Assembly: GCF_004664715.2 (NCBI RefSeq)
Contig: NC_051083.1
Coordinates: 101,833,661-101,897,660, forward strand
Reading direction: 5' to 3'
DNA: 64,000 bases
From: Peromyscus leucopus
Lineage: Eukaryota > Chordata > Mammalia > Rodentia > Cricetidae
Shown here one piece after another: positions 22,023 to 34,259 of this stretch. Under the pieces are notes generated by a model, which had not been told where the DNA came from, did no database searches, and saw only the letters and a list, made by a program, of their open reading frames with translations. The translations under genes were made by a program, and so were the position numbers. Each line of letters starts with the position of its first letter. The stretch's first letter is position 1.

Positions 22023-22796
22023 CCACCAGTATCTTAATATACTGACATATGCAGGAAAATACATTCTGTCGACAAAAGTTGTCGGGCTGTTAACTGCCTA
22101 AGTCACTAAATGCTGATCAGTAAGTCCTTTATTCAGCACTCAGCACAGTGTCTAGCATATTAGTAAGGGCTTACTATTCGCTAGGGTATTGTAAGTACAA
22201 ACTGACAAAAAGAAAACTTTTAGCAATATTTCCTTTTAATTATTTTTTGCCCTTATGGCATAGAGTTTTAGTATATAAATGGCTATTTTTATTATTGGAT
22301 AGTTATTTCACTATCCAAAATGTGGGGAAACTTCTGGAATTTAGGTAGGGTGTTCTGCCTGAACACCAGATGAATTTCTGTTAACTCTAAGTCACATCAG
22401 ATTCTCTTTCATCGGCCTCTTAAACACTATTAATCACAGCTTTATCTAACCCTACTTTGATCTCCAGTCTTTGCTTGGCAATTGCTTTTCAATTTGTTCT
22501 AGATTCTTATCATAGAGGGAAACAGCAGCCAGAGTAGATCTATCACTTCAAGTAGATCTAACATTTCATAATAGCTTGACCACAGAAAGCCACTAAAGTA
22601 CTTCAGATGTCACTTGTATTACAGCTTTTGTTGATGGTATGTCTGAAGGACAGAAGGAAGAGACAGACAGCCACCAAAGGTGGTTACCTTAAAATTAATG
22701 TTAAAAGGCTCTTCAAACACTGTATATATTTTTCATATAACTCCTGGAGGTTCTGTTATTTTTTTTTTATGTAGAATGAATGCATGGACCCACCTA

Positions 22797-22965
22797 AAAT
22801 CTTGCTCTTTGTAATTTATTTTATGCCCCCACCTCTTTGGACAAAGTGGCACTCTTTGGACACCAACATACATGTGTGTGTTTACACATGTGTGTGTGTG
22901 TGTGCCACATGTATGTTGGTGTCCAAAGAAGCCAAAGAATTACAAAGGTAGGATCTTTTTGCACT
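22797..22965. repeat. Inverted repeat with perfect 23-nt core arms
   Basis: The left arm 22854-22876 starts CTTTGGACACCAACATACAT. The right arm 22906-22928 is its exact complement, and the 29-nt spacer is rich in TG. Outside the core, 'ctttgtaattta' near 22807 pairs imperfectly with 'gaattacaaaggta' near 22938, with about 35 extra bases on the left side. It could be a hairpin, a small foldback transposon or a local inverted duplication. Confidence 0.9.
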
Positions 22966-23764
22966 AATTTGAGGAAAAATATACTTCATAATCTTAAATT
23001 TTATTCCATAACTTCTAATGCACCACTTACAGATTTCCTTCAATCATAAGAGCTATAAGAAAGATTATCTTAGGTATCTTAGAGCAGTGATTCTCAAAGT
23101 TGCTTTCTAGACCAATAGTTACTGTTTCTGAGAACTGGATGAAATGCACAGTCTTGGGTTCAGTTCACTTCACACATCAATCAGTAACTTTGGGGTTTGG
23201 TCCCATAAACTATGTTTTATCAGATCCTCCAGATGATTCTGATGTAGGTTCAAATTTGAGGATATCCAACTTTATTAGTATTGTGAAGATGAGGCACTGT
23301 GTGTCCTTCAGCATTTTCAGGATATTGGCTCAAAAGTCCCTCCTCCATCTGCAGATATCCTAGCCCTTTATCTAAATGGTAAAGTATCTACATATACCCT
23401 ATGCATATTCTCCAATTACTCTAACTTAAAATGCTTAATACAATGACAGAGATTAGAATGTATTTTAGGGGATAACAATGAAGTAAGATGTCTATACAGG
23501 TTAAGTACTGAATTCATGGATACGTAATCTGAGGGTACAAAGGGATAGCTGTACATAAAGGTGATGATGGTGGTAGTGGTGTCTGCTACTTCTTAAAACC
23601 ATTACACAGACTCATACTAATCATTTTAGTATAACCAGACCATTTCGTAGCAGCTATAAACAGGATTGTTATTGTTATTATTATCCTAACTATTAGATAT
23701 AGAAATGGTACAGTGAATACTAGTAATTGGAAACTGAATATGGAATACCTATAAAGATTTCTCA
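22966..23764. other. Unique DNA, no gene seen
   Basis: An 87-codon frame at 23100-23363 has no recognisable family. No dispersed repeat is obvious. Confidence 0.45.
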
Positions 23765-23769
23765 AAGGG

Positions 23770-24131
23770 GGCTTATGGTAGTTGGAGTGGGAATGTCCTC
23801 CATAAGCTCATGTATTTGAATATTTTTCTCCAATTAGTGGCACTGTTCGGAGAGGTTTAGGAGGTGTGATCTTAGGTGAAAGAACTATGTCATTGGTGGC
23901 AGACTTTAAGAGCTTAAGTCATTACCCTCCTTGCAGTTTGCATGAAGCAGTTCAATATGTGATCCCTTGGTTATCTTTTCCTTCCTCTCTATATGCTGCT
24001 GCTTTTACCTACCATGCTTTGCTATCACCATGAACTCTAACCCTCTGGACCCATAATTGAAAAATAAACTATTTCTTCTGTAAATTGAGTTGGTCTCGAT
24101 GATTTACCACAGCAACAGAACATAAACTAAT
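23770..24131 (+). mobile_element. MaLR-type LTR, sense strand
   Basis: 'tcctccataagctcatgtat', 'ggcactgttcggagaggttt' and, at the 3' side, a poly(A) signal AATAAA near 24064 followed by 'ttaccacagcaacagaacat' and 'aaactaatacc'. This is the typical 3' layout of rodent MaLR LTRs. Confidence 0.75.
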
Positions 24132-24325
24132 ACCGTGGTGGAAAAAATAACTCAGCAGTCAAGAACACTTGCTGCACTTCAGAGCAGCTGAGTTCAATTC
24201 CCAGCACCCATGTCAGGCAGCTCACAAGCACCTGTGACTCCAGCTCATTCATCCTCCAGGGACACCTGAACACACCTGTCATAGAGTCACACACATAGAC
24301 GCATACACATAAGCTCAAAAAGTTA
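24132..24325 (+). repeat. B2 SINE
   Basis: 'aactcagcagtcaagaacac', 'gttcaattcccagcacccat' and 'tgactccagctcattcatcc', with an ACACATAGACGCATACACAT end. Confidence 0.8.
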
Positions 24326-26329
24326 AACTACACATGAATCAGTATTTCAATGAGTATAATTTTTGAACTATGAATCAGCTATAACCCTTTCCATGTTACA
24401 TTTCTTATTCTCCAATAAATCGTTTCTAACATTTGCACTTTTTAATTTTTCTGCCCATCAGCCTGTCAAACAGTTTTACTCATCTGTACATAAATGCGTA
24501 GGTACACTGTGGAGTTCAGAAACTTGATGTAATTATTTAGTCAAGTGAAGAATACTTTTGAAATGCAAATAATGACCTCTTCCTTGTGAAGTATCTGTTG
24601 TTCTTATAGCTGAGCATTGCTTTAGAGTATTTAACTAACTATGAAAGGTTGAAAAAAAGTATTCTAGAATGGATTAATTTTTCACATCCTGGCACAAAAC
24701 ACTCCCAGAAATTAAATTTCCACATAGATATTAACACTTTATAAGCATTTAACCATTTGGAATAAAAAAGGATCACAAAAATTGTCTAAGGATTTAGTCT
24801 ATTGTGGCTGAGTGACGGTTTCCCTTCCAGAAAAAATAGGAGAAGCAAGATAAATACCCTAACAATTTCAGGGGAAGAAAACAAGGTACTTTTACTCTAC
24901 CTCTCCCAGGCTTCCACATACCACCAATGCTCTAATGGTCCATGATGATGTGAGATGTTAACTTAAAAGACTAGATTAGTCATAATCATCATAATTACCC
25001 TGTAGAGGAACCTTTCTCTTACAGAAGGTCATACAGGCTACAGAGCAAAATGGGTAAGGGCAACACAACTCCTGAGAGGCTCCATTCACAAAGCAGAGGC
25101 GAGAATGAATGCAGCATTATTCTTCTGGGTAAGTTCTAAAAAGTGTGACCTCAGTGGAATGGATGTAGATTTACATAATGCTTCATTTCCTTGGAGCAAC
25201 TCAAAGGTTGGTAACCATTACATGAGTTCAGACAACATCATTGGAAAGATTAATGGGCCAGGGTATCATTATTTCCAAATAGAGGAGAGTCATGCCAAGG
25301 TCACCACAAGATTTACCAAGGAAAATATGTTTACTCATTGGAACTGGTGACTTGTCTCTCAGGCTACATAATAAAAGGAAACCAATTGCACATCACTAAA
25401 TACTAATCTTTCCAGAGAGACCCGTTCATGTTAAGCAATATAACCAGATAGAGCAGGGAACAGATGAGATTTATAATAGACCTGCTGGTTTACATCCATT
25501 GGCAAAGACCATGGTGTCAAAACCCTTTGCTTATGAAGAACGATCCCTCCCTCATGTTGTCACAGAAGGAAAACATAAGGAACAGAAGGGAAAACAGACA
25601 TTTTTGCTTCAGAGTCCTGGCTGCATTGTCTTTTAGTAAAGTAGTATATTGACAAAATAATTGATCGGGCTGCTTAATACAGCATTAAAATAGCCCCCAG
25701 GGCCTACGTGGAAGTGAGATGAAGGACTTAACCCTAACAACACTAAGGAAATAACAATCAGCACTTATGTCTTTAACAAGGAAGAACCTCACAAAGATGT
25801 AAATGGCTTTCCACAGAGAGATCATTTTCTGAGCATTGACTGATCCTATCATGCAGTCATGTCTTGGCTTAGAATCAAAAGGCAAGCTCCCAACCAAAGT
25901 TATAGCAGGTAAAGTTTATGATTTTCCAAAGAGGGTGAAAAGCAAACAACTGGAAACATACAAAAGTATGTTGTAAAAGAATAACTGTTAATGTTTGGGA
26001 TGGGGTTCCAATTAACAACACAACTTGCCTGTCCATTACCACCCATCCAAAAACAATTGCTATAGCTTTGGGTTTCTCTATCAAATACCCAAACCATAGC
26101 TTGCAAACCAAGACTGGCTTGTTAGTGGCCTGGATAAAATAATGAAGTATTACAATTAAAAAAAAAAAAGAAGAAGTCACAGGCACTGCACTTCCATGAG
26201 TAGAATTCTGTAGGGAGGACTCCAGCCTCTGAAATTTTTCACAAAATTGAATTAGTCTCTAAATAAGGACAAGAAACTAGTACTGCACTTCATGGTATAC
26301 TTAGGGTACATTTTCATAAAGAAGTCTTC
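24326..26329. other. 2-kb unique stretch
   Basis: I recognise almost no dispersed repeats here, apart from an A-rich tract at 26156-26175. An 81-codon frame at 25105-25350 has a consensus-like donor site ('gggtaagttc') at about 25127-25136, but no acceptor, homolog or neighbouring exon can be supported. Confidence 0.45.
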
Positions 26330-26455
26330 CTGTGCTGGGCATGATGGTACATGCCTATAATCCAAGCAATTGCTTGGGAGGCTGAGGCAGGAAGAATATG
26401 AGATTGAGTCCAGCCTGACCTACCAAATAAAGCCTTCTTTTTCAAAAAGCCCAAC
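26330..26455 (+). repeat. B1-like SINE
   Basis: 'gctgggcatgatggtacatg', 'cctataatccaagcaattgc' and 'gaggctgaggcaggaagaat' form an old B1 or related monomer. Confidence 0.65.
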
Positions 26456-28199
26456 AAAATCTGTCTGTTGTTGATTTCTCAGCTCTTAATCTCTAAATTT
26501 GGAATAGCAAAAATGTCTTGATAACTGTGTGGCAGAGGTTGACTTGGACTGGTTTCCAGTTTAGAATCTAGGGGGAATCATTAAAATGGGAAAGGGTAGG
26601 CAAAAAAAAACTAACTCTTTGACTACTGATATTGTCTGCTATTAAGTTTTAGAATTCATTTCTTTATATCTGATCTGCAATTTCAAAGTAAAGTCTCCTA
26701 AGAAACACATATTGTACCCTTTTATTTTTAAGAGACAACTAATAGAAACAAAAATAATATGAGAAACTGATATTTGTGGTAGTTCTTTGAGGATAGGATA
26801 AATATTGCAGAGTGAAGGGATGACTTGTGTGACTCCTGCAGCAATAAATGGCTGAGTAGCTACATGCAACACCTTGAACATAGAGGATTAATTCTCATAT
26901 GAACACCAGAATGTTGTTTTCAGTCCAATCCATTTACATGCAGCTACACTCATTTTACTCTTATTGATTGTCTGGGAAAGATAATCAAGCCAAATAAGAA
27001 GGAAATTGAAATACACAATCATGGCGACAACTGAAGCAAAGGAGCACCTCAAGGTTAAGTGGTTTGCAGGACCAAATATGTTAATGAAAGGAACTGAGTG
27101 GTTCCTGGAAGTCAGGATGCACAAGCAAAACAATTGTCAGAGAAGCTTGGAGGACAGAGTATTTTCAAACACCACTATCTAATTATCTTTCCACTCCCTG
27201 TGGTATTTCTTAATAATCAAACAAAACACAATTTCTTTCACTATGTCTATTTGATGTACCACTTTGCCTTTGGGTTTTTTTCTTAATGTCTTCTTCATCT
27301 CTTTACATCAATACTTTCATTTTCTTCTAAACAAACCCCAACCTTGTCAAGACTTCATTTATGACAGCATGGATCCCACATAGTTTTGCTAAGCACGAAT
27401 TTAAAATCATTGACCTGCTGTTGTTTTTCAGAATATTGGCTGAGACAGTCTATTTATTAAACTTTCTATTTCCTATTTGTATGAAAGCTCATGCATACTT
27501 TGGACTATTCTGACACTGTCCCCGAAAATTAAACACTCAAAATACCACCTTGTCATATATTGTTATTTTGTTTCCCTAAATCACAACATTTTCTGCACTG
27601 GCACTCGATGACTTCATTCATTTGCTATATTTCAGGTAAGATGGCATCCCACAGAAAAAGTCAGAATTGTAAGACCTTGTGTAATCTACAGATGTGCTTT
27701 ATCCACTAACTGTGAGGACAGTCAGCCAGAGGAACACTATAAGTAAATCCTTCAAAGCCACAGAAAACAAAATGAAACACTTCAAGGGAAACAAGTAGTC
27801 TGTGGAAGTACACCTGCCTGTGTTAAATGGCATGACCAAAACATTCAGCCATCACCTTAATGTTGAACACTAATTAAAAAGACTGGACACCCTTTACATC
27901 TCACTGTTTATGGCCTTTCTACTCCAGTGAATTCCCCAGTTTGATTGTACTATCTATCTATAGTTCATTCCTCGCGGTTCTAATAGATTTAGGAGACAAT
28001 GAACTGACAATAGTCTGAATGGCTACTGTAATGCAATCTTGTGAATTCTGCTATAATCTGTTCATACGTACATCTGTCAATCTCCTCTTCCTAAAGACCC
28101 CTTAGTCTTGTGAGGGGTTTGATATGTAAGTCCCATTTAGATCTGTTGCTTATTCATCTTTATTGCTGTTCTAGTCACAGTAGGTAGGGAGTGAAATCA
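26456..28199. other. Unique AT-rich DNA
   Basis: No SINE, LTR or L1 recognised over about 1.7 kb. Frames are short and unremarkable. Confidence 0.5.
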
Positions 28200-28655
28200 A
28201 CTAATGAGTGGATAAAGAAAATATGCTACATATACATACTGGATTTTATTCCTGCGTAAAGAAGGTCATGAAATTTTAAGGGAAATGATTAGAAGTGAAA
28301 TTATTGTACAAGTGAGGTAACCTGGAAGCAGAAAGACAAATATCATATATTCTCTCACATGCAGGTCCTAGATTCTAACTTTCACATATGTGCATTTATG
28401 TGGGAATGAGTGTATATAGATAAAAACAGGAAACTAGAAATGGGCCAAGGAAAGGAGGAAGGAAGCTTTAATGGAGGGGCTAGAGAAACAGATGCTGTAT
28501 TAAAGTAGAAGGAGAAATAATGGAAGTCAAAATGTATAAATAGGGGATGAGGCAGAATAAAAGGGAAAGAAGAAATTTTAGAGACAGTCAACCAAAACTA
28601 AGTTCATACAAAAAATTCTTAAGGAAAACTGCTACTTTGTAAGCCAAATAAAATG
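28200..28655 (+). mobile_element. Old L1 3'-region fragment
   Basis: 'aatgagtggataaagaaaat', 'tatgctacatatacatactg', 'gaggtaacctggaagcagaa' and 'agacaaatatcatatattct' are a well-known L1 3' block, followed by G/A-rich sequence. It is the same kind of fragment as 395-980. A second L1 piece in the opposite direction follows. Confidence 0.75.
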
Positions 28656-28659
28656 AATT

Positions 28660-29099
28660 TTTTAGAAATATTTTTATTTTATAATTAATTTAATTTTACA
28701 TATCAGCCATGGATTCCCTTGTCCTCCCCCCTCCCACCTTCCAGCCCCCCCCCACACAACCCACTCCCTATTCCCATACCCTGGGGAGTCAGCCCAGCCT
28801 GGTAGATTCAGTTGAGACAGGTCCAGTCCCCTCCTCCCTTCACCCAGGATGAGCAAAGTGTCTCAGTATAAGCCCTAGGTTCCCAAAAGCCAGCTCATGC
28901 ACAAAGGACAGGTCCCAGTCCCACTGCCTGGGGGCCTCCCAAACAGTTCAAGCTAATCAACTGTCCCACTTATCCAGAGGGCCTGATCTAGTTGGGGCTC
29001 CTCAGCTATTGGTTCAGTATTCATGTGTTTCCACTAATTTGGCTACTTATCCCTGTGCTTTTTCCAATCATGGTCTCGATATCTCTTGCTCATATAATC

Positions 29100-29180
<81 letters not shown>

Positions 29181-29215
29181 CGATTGGACTCCTGGAACTC
29201 CACCTGGTGAACAGA
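28660..29215 (-). mobile_element. L1 3' UTR, cricetid type, with (CT)n tract
   Basis: The T-rich tail at 28660-28700 is followed by the C-rich complement of the L1 polypurine tract, then 'cagcccagcctggtagattc', 'gcctcccaaacagttcaagc' and 'ccaatcatggtctcgatatc'. The same text in plus sense is found at 36267-36690. A (CT)37-38 tract at 29104-29178 lies near the 5' break. Confidence 0.82.
29104..29178. repeat. (CT)n microsatellite
   Basis: About 75 bases of pure CT with no interruption, embedded in the L1 3' UTR piece. Its purity suggests high mutability. Confidence 0.98.
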
Positions 29216-29734
29216 GGTAATCTACTTGAATGGATAAAGAAAGCAGCTTCAAGAAACCATGGGGCTAGGAAATGAAAAACTGACAGGGATGGATAGCTCC
29301 TTATACATTGTTAGCAAGGAAAGTTATTGAGCAAATCTCCCAAAACCATAAAAAGTCATTGCCACTGCTGTTAGTTGCCCATGAGAAGTAGATGGTAAGT
29401 TTTACAGCCGAAGGCTCTACATGCTTTGACTATAGATCCAATGTGGTTCTTGCCCTTACAATGCCACAAAGTAATAAGCATTCTACTAAGGAGAGAGAAC
29501 AGATATCACCAATCATACAGAGCTCTGGACCCTGACTAACACATAAGATATTGCCACTAGTGCCAACCTACTAGATGATGTAACCAATAATTTACAGGAT
29601 GTGAAGCCTGTTCCACAGGAGGGAAATTCACATCTGGTACTGCACCTAGTTAAAAACTCATGGCTGTTGTGACAGTTCATGGATTTAATTTTTGTTTTTT
29701 ATTTTAGATTTGGATTTGAAGGGTGTTTATTTTT
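29216..29734. other. Unique DNA
   Basis: No recognised repeat or gene. Confidence 0.45.
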
Positions 29735-30145
29735 GTTTGTTTTGTCAGCTTGATAAAGCTAGGGCAGTCTGGGAAGAGAGAACCTCAATTGAGAAAATGC
29801 CTCCATCAGATTGGCTTGTGGGCAAGTTTGTGGGCAATTTATTTTTGATTAATCATTGATGAGAGAGTGCACCCACTGTGGGTGGCACTACCCCTTGCTA
29901 GGAGGTATGGGGTGGTATAAGAAAGTATACAAAGCAAGCCATAAAGAGCAAGCCTATCAGCAAAATGCTTCCATGGCTCCTGCTTTTGTTCCTGCCTCCA
30001 AATTCCTACCTTTACTTTCTGTCCTGACTTCCCTTCATGATGGACTGTGACTGAGACATGTGAGCCAAGTGAACCTCTTTCTCCCCAAGTTGCTTTTCGT
30101 TGTGATATTTTATCACAGCAAAAGAAAGCAAACTAAATACCTGGT
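29735..30145 (+). mobile_element. MaLR-type LTR, sense strand
   Basis: 'ttgtcagcttgataaagcta', 'aacctcaattgagaaaatgc', 'ctccatcagattggcttgtg', 'cttcatgatggactgtgact', then 'ccccaagttgcttttcgttg' and 'attttatcacagcaaaagaa'. This is the standard order of a rodent MT-like LTR. The AATAAA signal expected before 'ctctttctcc' is mutated here. Confidence 0.78.
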
Positions 30146-30749
30146 AAGGTCACAGACCTGTATCACAAAATAAAAATAATGCATCTGTCAAACTGACTTG
30201 TAAAAATTTATGTTGATGCTCCTTGCTTTCTTCAGAGAAGCTTCTTTTTGAAGTGGGTGGCCATTCATTATTGCAGAAGCTCCTATCTGGTTGAACTTCT
30301 AAGAATGACTATTGAAAGCACAGTTCTAAAGGGGCCTCTTTATTGATTATTTCAAGGCTCAAGAACATTGCAGAAGAAGGGGAGAATAATTCGGGAACCA
30401 GATGAAATGTGAAGTGCTGTGGAATGCTATCTTTAGAGCATAGCAGATCTGATTACCTAAAGAACACCTGCACGAGGTTAGGCATGTCAACATTTGCTAA
30501 TGGGGAAGAGGCTCATGATGTACCAGTCTCCTCCCTGAAGATGTATAGGCAAACATTGGGTGTAAGTGGGAGGGGCTCATGAGGCCCTGCCCCTTCCTCA
30601 GGATTTAGGGGTAAAGACAGATTGCTAGGGAATCAAGACAGATTTCTTCAACAATTAAGCCCTGGAAAGTTACTAATGCTTTTGAATGCAGCCCTAATTA
30701 AACTAAGTAAGTAACAGTGGAAGAAAGACATGAAAACAGGGGGAGGAAG
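30146..30749. other. Unique DNA
   Basis: No recognised repeat or gene. Confidence 0.45.
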
Positions 30750-30915
30750 CCTGAGTAATGGTTCGGTGGCTAAGAGCACTCACATGATGTCTTATAATCA
30801 GCTGTTACTCACGGTTCAGGGAATACAATGTCCTCTTCCAACCTCCATAAGCTCTGCACTAATGTTGCCCATACTTGTAGGAAAAACACTGATACACACA
30901 TAAAATGAACAAATC
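30750..30915 (+). repeat. B2-like SINE
   Basis: 'gagtaatggttcggtggcta', 'agagcactcacatgatgtct' and 'aatgtcctcttccaacctcc'. Part of the central region is deleted. Confidence 0.7.
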
Positions 30916-31329
30916 TAAAATATATTTTGAAAAACGAAATACAAGAGTTGAAAATGAAGGGGATCAGCAAGTGCTTGAGGAGAGACACAATAAGGTACTG
31001 GAAAAGTGACTATGTTAAAATGAATTTTGTATAAAAATGTGATAATGAAACCATTTTATATGTAATTAACAAGATACTAAAGTCCAAAGGATACAAAATA
31101 GCACGAAACCTAAAACATGAGGGTTATACTTGACAAAACTATTGTACTATATTAGAGAGTAATTAGAACTTAGCAAGTCTTGCCACACACAAAATGTAAC
31201 TAGACAATGTGAGATAGTGAATATATTAATTTGCTTTAGTCTAAAAACTATTTCACTATTTGGATTCTGTAACATCTCATTGAAACTCTCAAATATATAA
31301 TAAAATTATTTTTTAAAAAAGACCTTCAG

Positions 31330-31535
31330 GCTGCAAGTGATAGAGAAAGAGGTTGTTACCTAGAGGGATGGGCAAGCTGTTTCTTGGTTTGGGCTTTTTT
31401 TTCTTCATTTTTAATTTTTATTGTTTATTTTCTTTTGGGGGGAAGGTGGATATGGGAGGAATGGGAAATGAGTGGGACTGGGATGCATGATGTGAAATTG
31501 CCAAAGAATCACTAAAAATTATGTTTAAAAAAAGA
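31330..31535 (+). mobile_element. L1 3' end
   Basis: A T-rich stretch, then 'ggggggaaggtggatatggg', 'gggactgggatgcatgatgt' and 'gaaattgccaaagaatcact'. This matches the L1 tail at 9620-9775 and at 50210-50298. Confidence 0.78.
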
Positions 31536-32775
31536 CTTTCAATTATCTTCTTGATGCTTAAATAAATTCTGAGCTTCAAATGTTTTCTCTAATACCTATC
31601 ACAGAATGTCATCAAAGGAAATGTGAAGATTAGGCCTTATTTATGTGGGTCAAAATGCTCAAACATATTTCTTCATCTACTATATAGAATAAATTACTCA
31701 GAATCTACCTCAATAAAAAGTAGATATCATGACTTTAAAATATTAAAGAATTAAAGTCATTTAATCTGCAAAGAATGCATGTGAAATACATGTGATCTTT
31801 AAAGTCCCTTATAACTCTAAAATAAATCTCATGCCACATAAAGTCATTTTTGAACTTTCATATAAACACTGAAATGATACTGGATTTGGGGCTGACTCAG
31901 TTTTGTAAGAATTATGGCATGCCCTTATATTGCAGTAATTTTTTTTTTACATTCCAAACCTTGCTTATCCAGTGGCACTGTGCAGTTCCCCATAGGAACA
32001 TTTTCACAGCTGTGATGAAATTCATTAACACTTCCTTAAAATTTGGATTTGCATCAGTAAAGGACAAGGTCAGTCACACCAACAAGAGCATAAATGTAGC
32101 AACTGGGGAGTGAAGCTGAAGTCTCTGTGGTTTATCTTCAGCTGGTATAAAGATTCTCCACGGTGGCAACTTTGTCATTGCTGTTTCTTAAAATGTATTT
32201 GCCCATGGAAAACTCATATAATGCCAATTTTCCTCTAATTTCATCTATAACTACATTTTATCAACCACTGTATCTATGTTTTTGTACTTTTGTTTTACAT
32301 TTTATGATTACTAAGTGTTCCTGAACCTAGTTCTATCAAATATAATGATCAATTAAATATGTTTATTCATGCACTAAAAGTAAAATCTCATTAACCTAGG
32401 AGAGAGATAAAAATGTTTCTACTATATCAAGCATTTCAGTAAAATCAATTGGAACCTTGGGAGTGTTACATAGCACCTGATGTTGTGATGCATATTTAAT
32501 AAAAACCTGGAATTATAGAGAAATTGTTTATAGGAAAAGCATGTACCGTGAAGCTGGAAAAAATCCTAAATCTGCATAAACTAATTCCATGAGATAAGTT
32601 TGATTTTTAGCTTTTTCTCTCTCTGTCAAAAAAGCAAACATATAAAAACCACCTTTGCTGATGTTACATGATTAAAACACATTAATTCAGTATTTAATTC
32701 TTCAAGATACAGAGGAACAAAAATAATGTTCAAATAGGAGAGTTAGTAAAATCCAGAGGTCAAAGGAAGCTAGTA
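31536..32775. other. Unique AT-rich DNA
   Basis: No SINE, LTR or L1 text recognised. An 87-codon frame at 31850-32113 has no family resemblance. Confidence 0.45.
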
Positions 32776-32779
32776 TAAA

Positions 32780-33170
32780 ATATTGCCTTCTAGACAGGAT
32801 GTGGCTATTGCTCTAAGAAACTCAAAACAACTGTGGTTACCTGCATAAGATCAACACCAAAATCAAACCAGTCAACATTCCAGCATGGAGGAGGGAAGGG
32901 AGCTGATAAGCTATAGACAGTTAAGTCTGCTGAAGAGGAAGAACAAGCTTTCTTTGGGGATGTGGCCCCTGACAGGTTGCCCATGCTTCAGTGGATAGCC
33001 CCACACCTATGTGCATAGGGCTCACTACTTGGATTCAATAGGTTATAAAGAAGGGCATCACGTTTAGAGGGTGACATTATGGGATGGCTCCAAGAGGAAT
33101 TGGAAGTGGCTAGTTCAGAATGTGTATGATCAGAATATATTACATGCATCTATGAAATTAGAAAGATTAA
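32780..33170 (+). mobile_element. L1 3' UTR fragment
   Basis: 'atcaacaccaaaatcaaacc', 'aacattccagcatggaggag', 'ctttggggatgtggcccctg', 'agtggatagccccacaccta', then 'gtgtatgatcagaatatatt'. This is the 3' UTR order of a rodent L1 family. Diverged. Confidence 0.7.
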
Positions 33171-33659
33171 ACAAAACAATGGTCTTCTCTAATAATACAT
33201 ATAAATATGAAGCCTGGACTATTAAAATTAAAGTCAAATTAATAAGGTTTACCACATGTCCTTCATTTTAGTGAGTTTCTGGGTAATTGATTTATTGGAT
33301 TTATTGGGCATAGTGCTGAGTTGGCCATTGTCCAAACAAACCATGGTGAATTAGAGTGCCGTGGTACATTACCTGACAGGCTGTTTAGTTATCTAACTTT
33401 GAAAGAGCTTTAACCTGTGGAATTTGGTTTTAAAACATTCTTAAGCTGTTGGGTATCTTTACAACCTCACCAAACCTTTAGCTCCAAGTTTCTTGATCTT
33501 AGCCTCACATCTGAACATTTTCCAAAAGACTAACATTTAGCCAGGTTACCAGAATCTCTTTTAAACCTTTCGTAACTGATCCAAATGTGAAACAAGCTCA
33601 AGATTAACAACCACATCCCTACTATTCATGGAGCAATGCATCTGAGGAACAAATCTCTA
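33171..33659. other. Unique DNA
   Basis: No recognised repeat or gene. Confidence 0.4.
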
Positions 33660-34193
33660 AGGTCTTTTTCCCCTTGGAGAGGAAAGGATTTATTTCTTCT
33701 TACAGCTTATAGTCCAGTGATTCTCAACGTGTGGGTTGGGAAACCCTTTCATGGGAATTACATATCAAATATTTACATTATTTTTCATAACAGTAGCAAA
33801 ATTATTGTTATGAAGTAGCAATGAAAATAATTTTACAATTGGAGGTCACCACCACATTTGACCCTGTATCAAAGGGTCACAGCATTAGGAAGGTTGAGAG
33901 CCACTGTTGTATTCCATCATCAAGGAAAGTCAAGGCAGGAAACTAGAGGTAGAAACTGAAGCAGAAACCATGGAGGAGTACTACTTAGATTTGTTCCTTG
34001 TGGCTTGCTCAGCCTGCTTTCTTACAGTGCCAAGGGCCGCCAAGCCCACAGCGAGCTGGGCCCTCCCACATCAATCAACAAATCAAGAAAATGAACCATA
34101 GGCCAATCCAGTAGGGACATTTTCTCAGTTGAGGTTCCCTCTCCCAATATGATTCTAGATTGTGCCAAGCTAACATAAAAACAACCCAGAGCA
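33660..34193 (-). mobile_element. MaLR-type LTR carrying a nested hAT element
   Basis: Left part: 'gagaggaaaggatttatttc' and 'ttacagcttatag'. Right part, after 33914: 'catcatcaaggaaagtcaag', 'cttgctcagcctgctttctt', 'ttctcagttgaggttccctc' and 'gctaacataaaaacaaccca'. This is the same order as the LTR at 14271-14699. The left end is worn and no target duplication is seen. Confidence 0.78.
33715..33906 (-). mobile_element. URR1-like hAT (Charlie) non-autonomous transposon
   Basis: 192 bp with terminal inverted repeats CAGTGATTCTCAAC and (complement of the right end) CAGTGGCTCTCAAC. An 8-bp target duplication TTATAGTC/TTGTATTC matches in six of eight bases. Internal 'cattatttttcataacagta', 'attgttatgaagtagcaatg' and 'aaagggtcacagcattagga' are typical of the rodent URR1 family. 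Orientation by family convention is uncertain. Confidence 0.88.
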
Positions 34194-34259
34194 TGTATCA
34201 AGTTGTCCAAAAATTTCTTAAATTTTGTAAAGGATAAATGATTTCTGGAATTTCCTAAG

